In this document: positions 1 to 7,934 of the stretch, piece after piece
How the letters are laid out: each line of letters starts with the position of its first letter
Position numbering within the stretch: the first letter of the stretch is position 1
Assembly (NCBI RefSeq): GCF_964340395.1
Contig: NC_135550.1
Coordinates: forward strand, 16,329,484-16,346,983
Reading direction: 5' to 3'
DNA from: Glandiceps talaboti
Lineage: Eukaryota; Hemichordata; Enteropneusta; Spengelidae
Length of the DNA: 17,500 nucleotides
Position numbers and translations under genes: made by a program
Notes under the pieces: generated by a model
What the model was told of the DNA's origin: nothing
Database searches by the model: none
Seen by the model: the letters and a program-made list of their open reading frames with translations, nothing else

Positions 1-744
1 GGTGATTATATATAACCGCTGAAAATGATCGCTAGATATTGAAAACAAAGGATGGGTTTATTTCATCTAGCATTTCATTGGCTGTTTCGCAATCAATACT
101 GCACTTATGTTGCAATTGGGGGCAAAAATCGAAAGTTTCGGAGCTGGTCTAAAAGTAATCCCCATGAATAGTTTTGGAAATAAGTTAAATAAAAAATAAA
201 TAATATTGTACTTCTCAGTATATAGAGATTAATAAGTACATGTATGTTGTGTTTCTGTCACTATATGTTACGAACACTACAAATCGCCACATCTGATCAC
301 AGTCTAGGTCACACATACTAGGCCAATCTGGTTCAAATCTGGTGTGGTGAATACGGCTAGATTTCTTTATTTATCCCTACTTTAGTCGTTTAGCGTCGTT
401 TGTTTTTCGATTTTGTTGTAATTCTGGCAGTGCAGTGATCGCCGCCTTCCATAAAACAAAAAAAAATAGACATTTTAATCAGGCTGGCATACTAAATTAG
501 CATGCTAGATTGCTTTTTACTTACAAATGTAGTAGGTATGGGAACATAAAATTTAGTAACATACCAAATCGACTTTACTATATCTGCAATAGCAATGCTG
601 GCTAGCTATTATACCAATGTTATAGAATTTGTCACACGTAGCCGAGATAACTTTGATCACTACAGGGGCAAATTGCTACCTTTAACTCGCTATACAAATT
701 ACAATTACGTATCGGGAGCTTGTCTTTTTTTTCACTATCTATAG
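1..744 (+). other. Intron sequence upstream of the first recognised exon
   Basis: No exon was recognised here. The preceding part of the ligand-binding domain, which should end near a cysteine just before the AYKHGLYGGRY block, is not visible, so earlier exons should lie before the window. The stretch is AT-rich and unique-looking, and it ends in a T-rich polypyrimidine tract and the acceptor TAG at 742-744. Confidence 0.6.
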
Positions 745-945
745 GCATACAAGCATGGACTTTATGGTGGTCGATACGTGTGGATTACGACCTACCATGA
801 GAATAGGGGACGGAGTGGTGCGTACTGGTGGGAGGCATCCCACACAGATTGTACGCCGGAAGAAATTCGTTTGGCTGGGCAAGGTGCCATTATGGTCAGT
901 CAATCCACCGATACCGAAGACGATGGTGAAAATGTCTCTGGATTG
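745..945 (+). CDS. GABBR2-like: Exon: GABA-B2-like receptor, ligand-binding domain lobe 2 (first part)
   Basis: This exon has 67 codons in phase 0 at both ends. The acceptor is a pyrimidine tract ending CTATAG and the donor is TTG|GTAAGC. The peptide opens AYKHGLYGGRYVWI and continues through YWWEASHTDCTPEEI to NVSGL. This matches the GABA-B block in which a conserved Tyr-X-Trp strand is followed by a WYE/WWE-type loop, a lone Cys and a helix ending in a TISG-like motif. Lobe 2 closes on lobe 1 when agonist binds GABA-B1; in GABA-B2 the domain binds no GABA but stabilises the active dimer. NVS at the end is a potential N-glycosylation site. An ATG-initiated frame from 755 overlaps in another register; it ignores the splice signals and lacks family similarity. 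The phase-0 5' border is inferred from the acceptor. Confidence 0.88.
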
Positions 946-2083
946 GTAAGCGTTGATGCCATCAATTCAAACCATAAGTAAAGTGATCGTCGTGTTTATT
1001 TCCATGTTATCTAATTAGATGAATGCATGCAATACAAAGAAAACTGTTTCAAATGTACGTGTACTGGAGTACATAATATTATACATCTATAAAGAAGTTT
1101 TGTTTCAATCTAAGGAAAGTACAAAATGATGCATTGACGTGGTATTCTTTGTTGAGGTCCATTATGCCAGCATACTGATCAATAGGATTACACACAAAAA
1201 GAAAAACATGGCACAGTTCACCAATGATCAGTTTGATCACAATAAACATTGCACGTTATAAACAGATGTATATTTCCCACGAAACCCTTCTTACGTTTAA
1301 ATATCAAACTAAGGGAATGAACATAATTTACGGCAGGGTACATGAGGAGAAAATAGAGAGCACGAAAACATTGGGGTGCGAAGGGATGGATGGGTGGGTG
1401 AAAATTATGATTGAACCTCCACCAGATCGTGTAGAAATGTAGAAATGGATTGCTCTTCCCTCCGCTATTCAACATTTTCAAAACAGGAGAATCCACCTAC
1501 TTCCAATTTGTAAAAAAAAACAAGGCGGAACCTACTAATCAATCGACCCCCCACCCCCACCCCCACCCCCGGCTGGACAAACTGACCGGTCATTACAGGG
1601 CTTTTCGGAGAAGCTTGCCCTAGCTGTTAAACGAACTATCAAGATCAGTGAGCATGATCATAAGGTTTCATGTTGTCATATACACATACAAGATAACAAA
1701 CACACATCACATAGGCAGTGTGGACTCTGTTTAGTTAATGATATAAACAGTAACTGCACAAAGAAATGTTTCAGTTGGCTGCAGACCATGGATTTTGTTT
1801 GAACTTCAAGAAACTATACCTCATGCCTATTGAAAATTGCAGTAGTGTGCATGCTGTTACTGTTTATAAGTAAAGAGCCCATATGGTGTAAGTAATGTTG
1901 GTGTGTTATCTTTTTGGTGTCTATCTCAACATGAAACCTTGTGATCAGCCTCTCTAATCTTGATAGTTTTGACAAGCTTCTTCGAAAAGAACTGTAATAA
2001 CAACATCTTGACCGTGACGTTTTCGCAACAAATGCATTTCCTCATTGCATTCTAACTAAATTCAATTGTTCTCCACCGTGCAG
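946..2083 (+). other. Intron between exons 745-945 and 2084-2311
   Basis: Phase 0 intron, GTAAGC to GTGCAG. It holds a C-rich run near 1547-1570 and the long foldback element at 1592-1998, which ends about 85 bases before the acceptor. The few open frames inside are short, unlike any family I know, and are treated as chance. Confidence 0.8.
1592..1998. mobile_element. Foldback/MITE-like element with long imperfect terminal inverted repeats
   Basis: The ends are ATTACAG and CTGTAAT. Reading inward on both strands gives matching blocks in the same order: CTTTTCGxAGAAGCTTG, ACTATCAAGAT, TGATCAxAAGGTTTCATGTTG, AGATAACA, CTCTxTTA, TATAAACAGTAAC and TGCACA. The arms pair almost to the centre near 1795, so the whole element is one large imperfect palindrome. 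It has no coding capacity, which fits a non-autonomous DNA transposon (MITE). No convincing target-site duplication was seen, so the superfamily is not assigned. An old inverted duplication is the alternative. Confidence 0.72.
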
Positions 2084-2311
2084 GATATACAGCAATGGAC
2101 AGAAGAATATGCAAATATCTCCGCAAGTCCTTCGTATTCAGCGTATGCTCGGTTTGGTTATGATTCAATGTGGGCAATAGCCTTAGTATTGAATAATTCC
2201 ATTGGCAAGTTCCCGGATGACAAGACTCTTTCTAATTTCACTTATGAAGACGCAGGCATGGCAGCTGTATTTCAAGAAGAGTTCACGAAACTAAACTTTA
2301 AAGGAATATCT
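2084..2311 (+). CDS. GABBR2-like: Exon: GABA-B2-like receptor, ligand-binding domain lobe 2 (second part)
   Basis: This exon has 76 codons, phase 0 at both ends, between acceptor CCGTGCAG and donor TCT|GTAAGG. The peptide begins DIQQWTEEYAN and contains FGYDSMWAIALVLNNSIG, matching the family's (A/G)YDxIWxxAxxL helix, then LSNFTYEDAG and FTKLNFKGIS. Potential N-glycosylation sites are NIS, NNS and NFT. In GABA-B1 the residue that grips the GABA amine is a glutamate a few positions before the AYDAIW block. Here the corresponding stretch reads YARFGYD, with no acidic residue, as in GABA-B2. This agrees with a non-GABA-binding partner or an orphan-ligand receptor. Past the donor the frame would run into the GT repeat, which is not coding. 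Confidence 0.92.
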
Positions 2312-2410
2312 GTAAGGGTTTCCGGTTATATATGTTATATAGTAATCGTTTATTCATACATTTTCATAATTGAAGATGGTTATTACGAAGGTGCTCTTGT
2401 TTGTCTATTT

Positions 2411-2445
<35 letters not shown>

Positions 2446-2855
2446 TGTGTGTGTATGCGTGTGTGTGTGTGTATGTATGTATGTATGTATGTATGTATGT
2501 ATGTATGTATGTATGTATGTATGTATGCATGCATGCATGTATGTATGTGTATGTGTGTGTATTTACATGTGTGTGTGTGTGTGTGTGTGCGCGCGCGCGC
2601 GCGCGCGCACGCATGCACGTACGTATGCATGTTTACTTAGTGTTGGCGCTTCTCGTAGTGCTACGAGCATACATCATCGGTGTTATTCCCAATTTCTGCC
2701 ACCATAAATACAATTAGAGGAAATTTAATCTAAAAAAAAGATGGTGTTATCAAGTATTTCAATGACAAATGTTATAGTTTGATGAGTGTTGTATATTTCT
2801 ATCAAAAGAAGTAAACAAGGTTTATTGATAGTCTGTACTGTTATTTTTCTTTCAG
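2312..2855 (+). other. Intron between exons 2084-2311 and 2856-2916
   Basis: Phase 0 intron from GTAAGG to TTTCTTTCAG. About 40 percent of it is the compound microsatellite at 2412-2630. The long open frames of alternating Cys/Val, Tyr/Val or His/Thr across that tract, on both strands, are products of the repeat and not genes. Confidence 0.85.
2412..2630. repeat. Compound microsatellite (GT)n-(GTAT)n-(GCAT)n-(GT)n-(GC)n
   Basis: An almost continuous alternation of purine and pyrimidine covers the tract: GT units, then about 15 GTAT units, a short GCAT block, more GT, about 10 GC units and a mixed GCAT/ACGT end. Only a TCT near 2443 and a TATTTA near 2560 break the alternation. Such tracts are prone to replication slippage and favour left-handed Z-DNA. 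Confidence 0.97.
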
Positions 2856-2916
2856 GGCCTAACTTTATTTGATTCTGGTGATCGAATTGGTCTAGTCAAC
2901 GTGTGGCAATTTTCAG
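2856..2916 (+). CDS. GABBR2-like: Exon: GABA-B2-like receptor, ligand-binding domain beta-strands
   Basis: A short 61-base exon, entering in phase 0 and leaving in phase 1, between TTTCTTTCAG and TTTTCAG|GTAATT. It encodes GLTLFDSGDRIGLVNVWQF followed by Ser and a split Gly codon. Joined to the previous exon it gives KGISGLTLFDSGDRIG. This aligns with the family motif G(V/I)(S/T)GxVxFxxxGxRxG, a beta-hairpin after the last lobe-2 helix, and with the following IxQF strand. The exon is too short to stand alone; phase continuity and alignment carry the call. Confidence 0.88.
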
Positions 2917-3682
2917 GTAATTGTTTTATACACGATTTTCTGTATTATTACTACGTGCCAACATTTATGTCTCCAAGCATTGGATATAAGATATATCTAA
3001 AGAATGTCAAAGAAAGTGTATCCAGCGCTTAGACAAAAAGTCGATATTTTCCTTTGATACCGCTTTTGAAAGTAGACACAGGTCGATGTAGACACAGATC
3101 GAAACCTACACTGGCTTCATTTGGTCCATTTTCTCTTCATGCGATCGTTTGAAATTTATTTTTGTTTTTTAAAAAGAGACATTGTGCGTCTACCTGTGAA
3201 TCAGTGATCGATTGTATCCGTACCGTAGGTAGTGTAGTTACAGTTTTAATTAAATCTTGAGCGAAAGCTTGGTGTCGAATCGTGGTATCTCACTTCTGTG
3301 AGTATTTTTAGTCAACCTTTTTCTTCAATTTTATAAAACCATCTCACTTTCTGGTCAGACACACTTGACATGGTCGTTGAGAGTCGAGCTGCTTTCAGGC
3401 GTGGGTTAATCAACCGTGGATACCATTGTCGTGTTGCAGTCACTTGTCAAAAAAAATACGTGGCTAACGTCGGAAGTGCTATTGTGAGTAATCTTTTCTC
3501 TTGTACCGTAAAAATGACGCCCATAGAAAGATTACAAAACATTTAGGATACAAAGTATAGTGAAGACTTAAACAAGATATCGAATGTTTTATAATTAGGT
3601 GATATCGAAAAGTCGTATCGTGTTAACGGAAACAACTTGGTTGAAATCAAAGATTGTTATTTGCCTTCTCTGTTCATATTAG
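2917..3682 (+). other. Intron between exons 2856-2916 and 3683-3760
   Basis: Phase 1 intron. It contains a small direct repeat of a GTAGACACAG(A/G)TCGA unit near 3073-3103. It also has an earlier acceptor-like site at 3597-3598 that would extend the next exon in frame. The real acceptor follows a strong pyrimidine tract (TTTGCCTTCTCTGTTC) at about 3660. Confidence 0.75.
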
Positions 3683-3760
3683 GTTATGATGTTTACCACC
3701 GAGGTAGTTACGATCCCAACACGGGTCTGTTCACGTGGGAGTCGGATTTCGTTTGGCAAG
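3683..3760 (+). CDS. GABBR2-like: Exon: GABA-B2-like receptor, end of ligand-binding domain
   Basis: This 78-base exon is in phase 1 at both ends, between TTCATATTAG and TTTGGCAAG|GTAAGC. It encodes YDVYHRGSYDPNTGLF followed by TWESDFVWQ, with split Gly codons on both sides. The pattern is the family's final VGxY(D/N)xxxxxL strand pair followed by W or F before the G-G linker. The upstream sequence stays open in the same frame back to 3599, so a longer exon with 28 extra codons is possible, but the short form aligns to the family without any gap. Confidence 0.88.
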
Positions 3761-3920
3761 GTAAGCTTAGATTACTTGCTTTTCATAATAAGCGCATTTC
3801 TCCAATAACATGGAATACACTTCCAAGTCACCAACTGGTGTTATGTATTGGTGGCTCGCTACAAAAATAAAAAGTTATACTATTTGTAAATCTAGCTAGC
3901 AATCGTTTTATGAAGTAGGA

Positions 3921-3987
3921 AAACACCTCGACCATTGATCATGAGTTTCTTGGTTTGGGAACTACGCCAAGAAACTCCTCGGTGTTT
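3921..3987. repeat. Interrupted inverted repeat (hairpin)
   Basis: GAGTTTCTTGG at 3943-3953 pairs perfectly with CCAAGAAACTC at 3967-3977 across 13 bases. Beyond it, AAACACC at 3921-3927 pairs with GGTGTTT at 3981-3987, with about a dozen unpaired bases on the left side only. This suggests an originally longer palindrome that took an insertion. No function is evident. Confidence 0.8.
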
Positions 3988-4372
3988 GTGGTTCTTTATT
4001 ACGTACATATTGAACCAAGATTCTAGCTAGGCTTGAAGTTGGTTTGGTCTATAACGTTGGTAATAGCCCACTACCAGTCCAGAATCCAGGCTAGTACATA
4101 TTCATACATGCCTACAAATTTTAACTCGTGTAAATTTGAATGTCAATGAGTGACGTCTGATAATCAGAACCTGTAGCATATTCTCAGTTATATCAACTTT
4201 GACATCGTCATCTAGTGTTAGCCTTGAATTGAACTGACTACTAGTACTTCTATAGATGCTGTTTGGCTCTAATAATGTTATTACCGATCGAGTAGAGATC
4301 AATGAGCCGTTGCATGTAGAGTAACAAACCCCTGTCCTTTGAAAAACATGTTCCCTATCGCACATAAACAAC

Positions 4373-4415
4373 ACAAACAAACAAACAAAAAACAAACAAA
4401 CAAACAAACAAACAA
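4373..4415. repeat. (CAAA)n microsatellite
   Basis: About ten CAAA units with one A expansion in the middle. Similar tracts in the same orientation lie at 8714-8759 and 13578-13603. Confidence 0.95.
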
Positions 4416-4815
4416 TAAAATTCGGACATTAAAGCTATTCACAAATGGCGTATTTTTAACTTTTTGCTTTTCCCTACAACTTTTGCATATTAGCGACTGG
4501 AAACAAATTACAGGGAAAGTGGGCTGGTGTTTTGGGGTATGGTCACTATTTTTCATGCAAAAGTTTGGGAGTCGTTATTTTTTGTGCACTGATAATGTTT
4601 ATCACAGATATTCTAAAGACAGTGCAGGGGTTGATACATTGTTTTGCAAGGTTTTGGGGGGAGGGAGAGTTCAAGCTTTTTCATGCACCGAACTTCCAGA
4701 AAACAGCGCCCCCCCCCCCTTCCTGCTATAATTTATTCCAATCCCTTGGTATTCTATGTATAGAGTGGTAGAGTCTTTAATGAAAGGAGCTTGCTTTGCT
4801 GCTCATAAAAATAAC

Positions 4816-4851
4816 AAATGTCTTTTACTCGACATTTCGTCCTGTCATCAG
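4816..4851 (-). other. Degenerate hammerhead/Penelope-like core motif
   Basis: On the minus strand CTGATGA (4851-4845) is followed after six bases by GAAA, then a 7-bp stem: AAATGTC at 4816-4822 pairs with GACATTT at 4831-4837 across an 8-base loop. The order CUGAUGA, GAAA, stem III is that of a hammerhead ribozyme. However, the six bases CAGGAC between the two core boxes cannot form a stem II, and stem I pairing is weak. It may be a decayed relic. Confidence 0.3.
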
Positions 4852-4951
4852 TATATACCATTCCAATAAAAAACAATTATATAAACATCATGTTTAGCCA
4901 TGTGACAATATCAAAACACACAGGTTTGTCAACAGTAGTGCAGTAGCCCAA

Positions 4952-4976
4952 CGTTGTATAATCATTTGATACAACG
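4952..4976. repeat. Small hairpin
   Basis: CGTTGTAT at 4952-4959 pairs with ATACAACG at 4969-4976 across nine bases. No function is evident. Confidence 0.6.
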
Positions 4977-5263
4977 ATAAAAGAAGGCAGAAAAAATTAA
5001 TAGATAAATTTACGATTAAATGATTACGAAACAGGTATCGCGAATAGCCGCTTGCTTAGTGATATCAACATATTCAAATCTTTGTTTGCATGTGAATAGT
5101 TTTATAACCCGTCTAGTAGATGTTGACAGCGGAAACAATCTCCTTTAAATTTCATTTTCAGGATAACGATACATGTGAGGGATACGTCATAGGTTTGATG
5201 ATTTATTGATATAATGCAATAAAATAACCATTTAAGATCCATATATTTACATATATTTACATT

Positions 5264-5671
5264 AAAGGGGAACGCCACTCCAAAAAATGAAGGCATTTTC
5301 ATAAACTTTTGGTAGCGAAGAGTCATTTCATCATGATTTCACATTACATATATTACCAAGAAAACACCAAATTGAAACTCTGTTTCACCTTCATTGTTCT
5401 AGCAATGGTCCACAATGAATATTCATGACTCCTAAGTGCTTATTACCTTCTGATAAATAATCATGAATACATATTGTTCATCTAATACGTATGTATTGTC
5501 TTCTAAGTCCCATGAGGCACAGTAAGTATAATGAATTTGAAAAAAAAGAGGTTATATTTGTGTTTCTTGGCAATCGCGCGAAATTTATGTGATATAAAAT
5601 CATGAGGTGATGACTCTCCAGAACCAAAGCTTATTGGAATATATTTATTTCATGAAGGGGTGTTCCCCTTT
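5264..5671. mobile_element. Foldback/MITE-like element with long terminal inverted repeats
   Basis: The left end is AAAGGGGAACGCC and the right end, read on the other strand, is AAAGGGGAACACC. Moving inward both arms give matching blocks in order: TTTTGGT or CTTTGGT, AGAGTCAT, TCATGATTT, CACATxAA or CATTACATA, CCAAGAAAxCACxAA, and a central ATTCATGA pair. The arms pair to the centre near 5467. It has no coding capacity, which suggests a non-autonomous DNA transposon. It ends 43 bases before the exon at 5715. The target-site duplication is unclear. Confidence 0.75.
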
Positions 5672-5714
5672 CTGTACCAGTATACGTGACAATCTCATCT
5701 CATTCGAATTCTAG

Positions 5715-5865
5715 GGGGAATGGTACCGAATGACGAAGGCTCCGTTGAAAAACGTATTTTGGATTTAAACAGGACGGTGTTCTATATGGCTGTTGTTTTT
5801 GTCTTTCTTGGTCTTGTATTGGGATTGGCGTTCTTGGCATTCAATATCCGATTTCGAAATAAGAG
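5715..5865 (+). CDS. GABBR2-like: Exon: GABA-B2-like receptor, linker and TM1
   Basis: This 151-base exon enters in phase 1 and leaves in phase 2, between TTCTAG and AAGAG|GTAGGT. The peptide is GGMVPNDEGSVEKRILDLNR, then the hydrophobic helix TVFYMAVVFVFLGLVLGL followed by AFLAFNIRFRNKR. Only about 20 residues separate the flytrap domain from TM1 and none is Cys. That short linker without a cysteine-rich domain is a hallmark of GABA-B receptors among class C GPCRs. FNIxxRN at the end of TM1 matches GABA-B2 (FNIKNRN). NRT just before TM1 is a potential glycosylation site. Confidence 0.92.
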
Positions 5866-6496
5866 GTAGGTCAGGTTAACCATCCCTTGAACAGAGAGGA
5901 GCAGCTGAACTTACAAGTATAAAGCATAATTACGAAATTAAACGAGATAGTTAATGTGTGCTTCGTCTTTTAAAGGGGCACAAGCTGAGTTTCTACGCTT
6001 TTTTGGGCTGCTTACTATACTGCAGCATACTTACTAGTAGCCATCACTTGCAATTCACTGAACGCAAACCTGGTATTAGGATAATAACTCATAAACGATC
6101 TGATGACGTAATTTATCATACGTATAGAAAATGCACCGGAAATACCTTCTATGCAATCAACTGTTTTAGCAACGCCAGAAGACAATTGTAATGTTATAGA
6201 AGGCATGCATCAATATTAATCATTTATACTAGAATAGTTTAGTCGAGGTTTTTTGTATATATTTTCACTAAACGCCAACTCGTGCCACTTTCACCAGCTG
6301 TGAAATTGTAGGCATATTCGATGTGACTAAAGTGTTCTTAATATTAACTGCAAGTCTATACATATAACCATAGACCGTCAACGTTGGTAGAGAGTCTATG
6401 ATATAACAAACAAAACACTGCATGGTTTGAAGGTTCTTCACATAGACTGGCTATTCGTATTCATATAAATATACACAGATATATATTTTCTTGTAG
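5866..6496 (+). other. Intron between exons 5715-5865 and 6497-6629
   Basis: Phase 2 intron, GTAGGT to TTCTTGTAG. It is AT-rich without a clear repeat or conserved coding block. The open frames on both strands around 5958-6206 have no recognisable similarity. Confidence 0.7.
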
Positions 6497-6629
6497 GTTC
6501 ATCAAAATGTCAAGCCCAAACTTAAACAATGCAATAGTGGCAGGTGCACTCCTTGTATACCTTTCTGTCATATGCTTATGCCCAGATTGTGAAATGTTTA
6601 CGGTGATAAATCAATCTACAATTTGCCAG
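6497..6629 (+). CDS. GABBR2-like: Exon: GABA-B2-like receptor, ICL1 and TM2
   Basis: This 133-base exon enters in phase 2 and leaves in phase 0, between ATTTTCTTGTAG and TGCCAG|GTAAGC. It encodes FIKMSSPNLNNAIVAGALLV and then YLSVICL as TM2. The first extracellular loop follows and ends NQSTICQ. IKMSSPxxNN is nearly identical to the first intracellular loop of GABA-B2 (the GABA-B1 version begins IQNSQPNLNN). The Cys in STICQ is the conserved TM3-top cysteine that disulphide-bonds to extracellular loop 2. NQS is a possible glycosylation site. Confidence 0.93.
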
Positions 6630-6673
6630 GTAAGCTTACACAGTGTGTTTACAGTCGCAGTGTGTAACAACAA

Positions 6674-6699
6674 TGTCATTTGTAATACGTCAAATGACA
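6674..6699. repeat. Perfect 9-bp hairpin
   Basis: TGTCATTTG at 6674-6682 pairs with CAAATGACA at 6691-6699 across eight bases. It lies just before the minisatellite and shares its ATGTCA/TGACAT flavour, so it may be a diverged inverted unit. Confidence 0.6.
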
Positions 6700-6773
6700 C
6701 TTACATAGTAACACTAGCATCGTCTGCATTACCACTATGGGTGAAGTCAAACTGATTCATGACGAATTTGCTT

Positions 6774-7180
6774 CAGTATTACAAAAAACGTCAGTGCTAC
6801 ACATACGTGAATACTGCAAATTACGCCTGTGTTACAAATGACGTTATATAGTGTTAGTGTTACAAATGACGTCAGTGTTACAAAGTACATCAGTATTAGA
6901 AATTATGTCAATGTTACATATTACGTCAGTGGTACAAATGACGTCAGTATTCGAATTACGTCTGAATCATTATGTATATGGGGAGTATTACAAATTATGT
7001 CAATGTTACATATTATGTCAGTATTACAAATTATGTCGATGTTACATATTACGTCAGTATTACAAATTATGTCGATGTTACATATTACGTCAGTGGTACA
7101 TATGACGTCAGTATTACAATTTATATCGGTATTACAAATTTCGTCAGTGGTACAACTACGTCATCACAAATTACCGCTGT
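6774..7180. repeat. 18-bp-unit minisatellite carrying CRE palindromes
   Basis: About twenty variable copies of a unit close to GTTACAAATTACGTCAGT fill the tract. Variation is concentrated at G/A before the TTACA and in ATGACGTCA versus TTACGTCA versus TTATGTCA. Higher-order blocks of about 36 bp, alternating ACAAATTATGTC and ACATATTACGTC, are visible near 6980-7100. Full TGACGTCA palindromes occur at 6867-6874, 6939-6946 and 7103-7110. Confidence 0.93.
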
Positions 7181-7436
7181 ACAGCTACACTGTTAATTCG
7201 TTTACATCATGACTTTTTTTGTAAAGAAAGGGGTCAGAATAAATGTCTATATGACCTCCCCCCGGCAGTTGGGAAGCATAAAGGACGTTATGTTACTATA
7301 GGTCCATGTCAGGGGTAGTAACTTCTATATAAAGCATTTCGTGTGTAAAAGCCCTATATAAAGGCAACAATTATCATTATTTCCATGCCTTGCATTAAAT
7401 GGATACACTTGTTTGTATTTCCTTGTTTTTGATTAA

Positions 7437-7455
7437 AACTGTAAATATTACAGTT
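7437..7455. repeat. Short palindrome
   Basis: AACTGTAA and TTACAGTT are separated by three bases. It is an isolated small inverted repeat. Confidence 0.55.
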
Positions 7456-7934
7456 CACTTGTATATTTCATTTGTTTACAAACCCGCCTTGTGTATGTTT
7501 CATAATGCAATCATTTAATCAATTAATAAACCTTGTTACAAATGATATGGCATTGTTAATTGCATGTTTGAGATGGCATCTCTGTTCGAAAGGCAAAAGG
7601 GTCGTGTTTTCCTTCTGCCCTCTTGGCTCACAGTACAGTACATTCAAATAACGTGGCCTAGGAAAATGAGACATTTTTATATCCAATTTTCAGTGAAACG
7701 TAAAAGGCTAATTTGTATTGAAAAGTAACATCATTGAGTAAACTCGCCTGAGAGCAAAGTTAACTCGTAATTCTAAAGTGTCATTTTGCGATGCTTGGTC
7801 AATGGAAATAGCATGGCTTATTATGTTCCGTAACAAGGGAATACGTCCCGTGCGTCATACCCTGTGCCAAGCGACAATACAATTACGAATCTCAAATTAT
7901 GTTACAATAATATGTACCATATATTTCTTTTGAG

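Larger units (their letters stand above)
3761..5714 (+). other. Intron between exons 3683-3760 and 5715-5865
   Basis: Phase 1 intron. In order it holds a hairpin (3921-3987), a (CAAA)n tract (4373-4415), an 11-base C run (4709-4719), a Penelope/hammerhead-like motif on the minus strand (4816-4851), a small hairpin (4952-4976) and the foldback element at 5264-5671. Open frames of up to 130 codons around 4339-4771 show no family resemblance and run through simple repeat. Confidence 0.75.
6630..7934 (+). other. Intron between exons 6497-6629 and 7935-8042
   Basis: Phase 0 intron. It holds a hairpin at 6674-6699, the minisatellite at 6774-7180 and a short palindrome at 7437-7455. Open frames across 6829-7212 repeat the same peptide in several registers because the repeat unit is a multiple of three, so they are not genes. 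The remainder to 7934 is unremarkable. Confidence 0.8.

Noticed and set aside
2066-2717. Long open frames rich in Cys-Val, Tyr-Met-Cys or His-Thr on both strands
   Set aside because: They are translations of the GT/GTAT/GC microsatellite. Only 2084-2311 in one frame is a real exon.
3359-3483. Candidate extra exon with acceptor CTGGTCAG and donor ATT|GTGAGT, open in one frame
   Set aside because: Its 125 bases would enter in phase 1 but leave in phase 0, breaking the frame into the next exon, and the family alignment has no room for it. A frame-breaking cassette cannot be excluded.
4339-4771. 130-codon and 79-codon overlapping frames on the + strand
   Set aside because: They begin in CAAA repeat and cross a C11 run. 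No conserved block was seen and no splice context fits the receptor.
6098-6129. CTGATGA followed by a CGTA/TACG stem and GAAA on the + strand, hammerhead-like
   Set aside because: Four extra bases separate the stem from GAAA, and no stem III or stem I can be formed.
6829-7212. Repetitive protein frames with Tyr-Val-Asn/Ile-Thr-Asn periodicity in three registers
   Set aside because: The 18-bp minisatellite unit is a multiple of three, so any stop-free register gives a repeated peptide.
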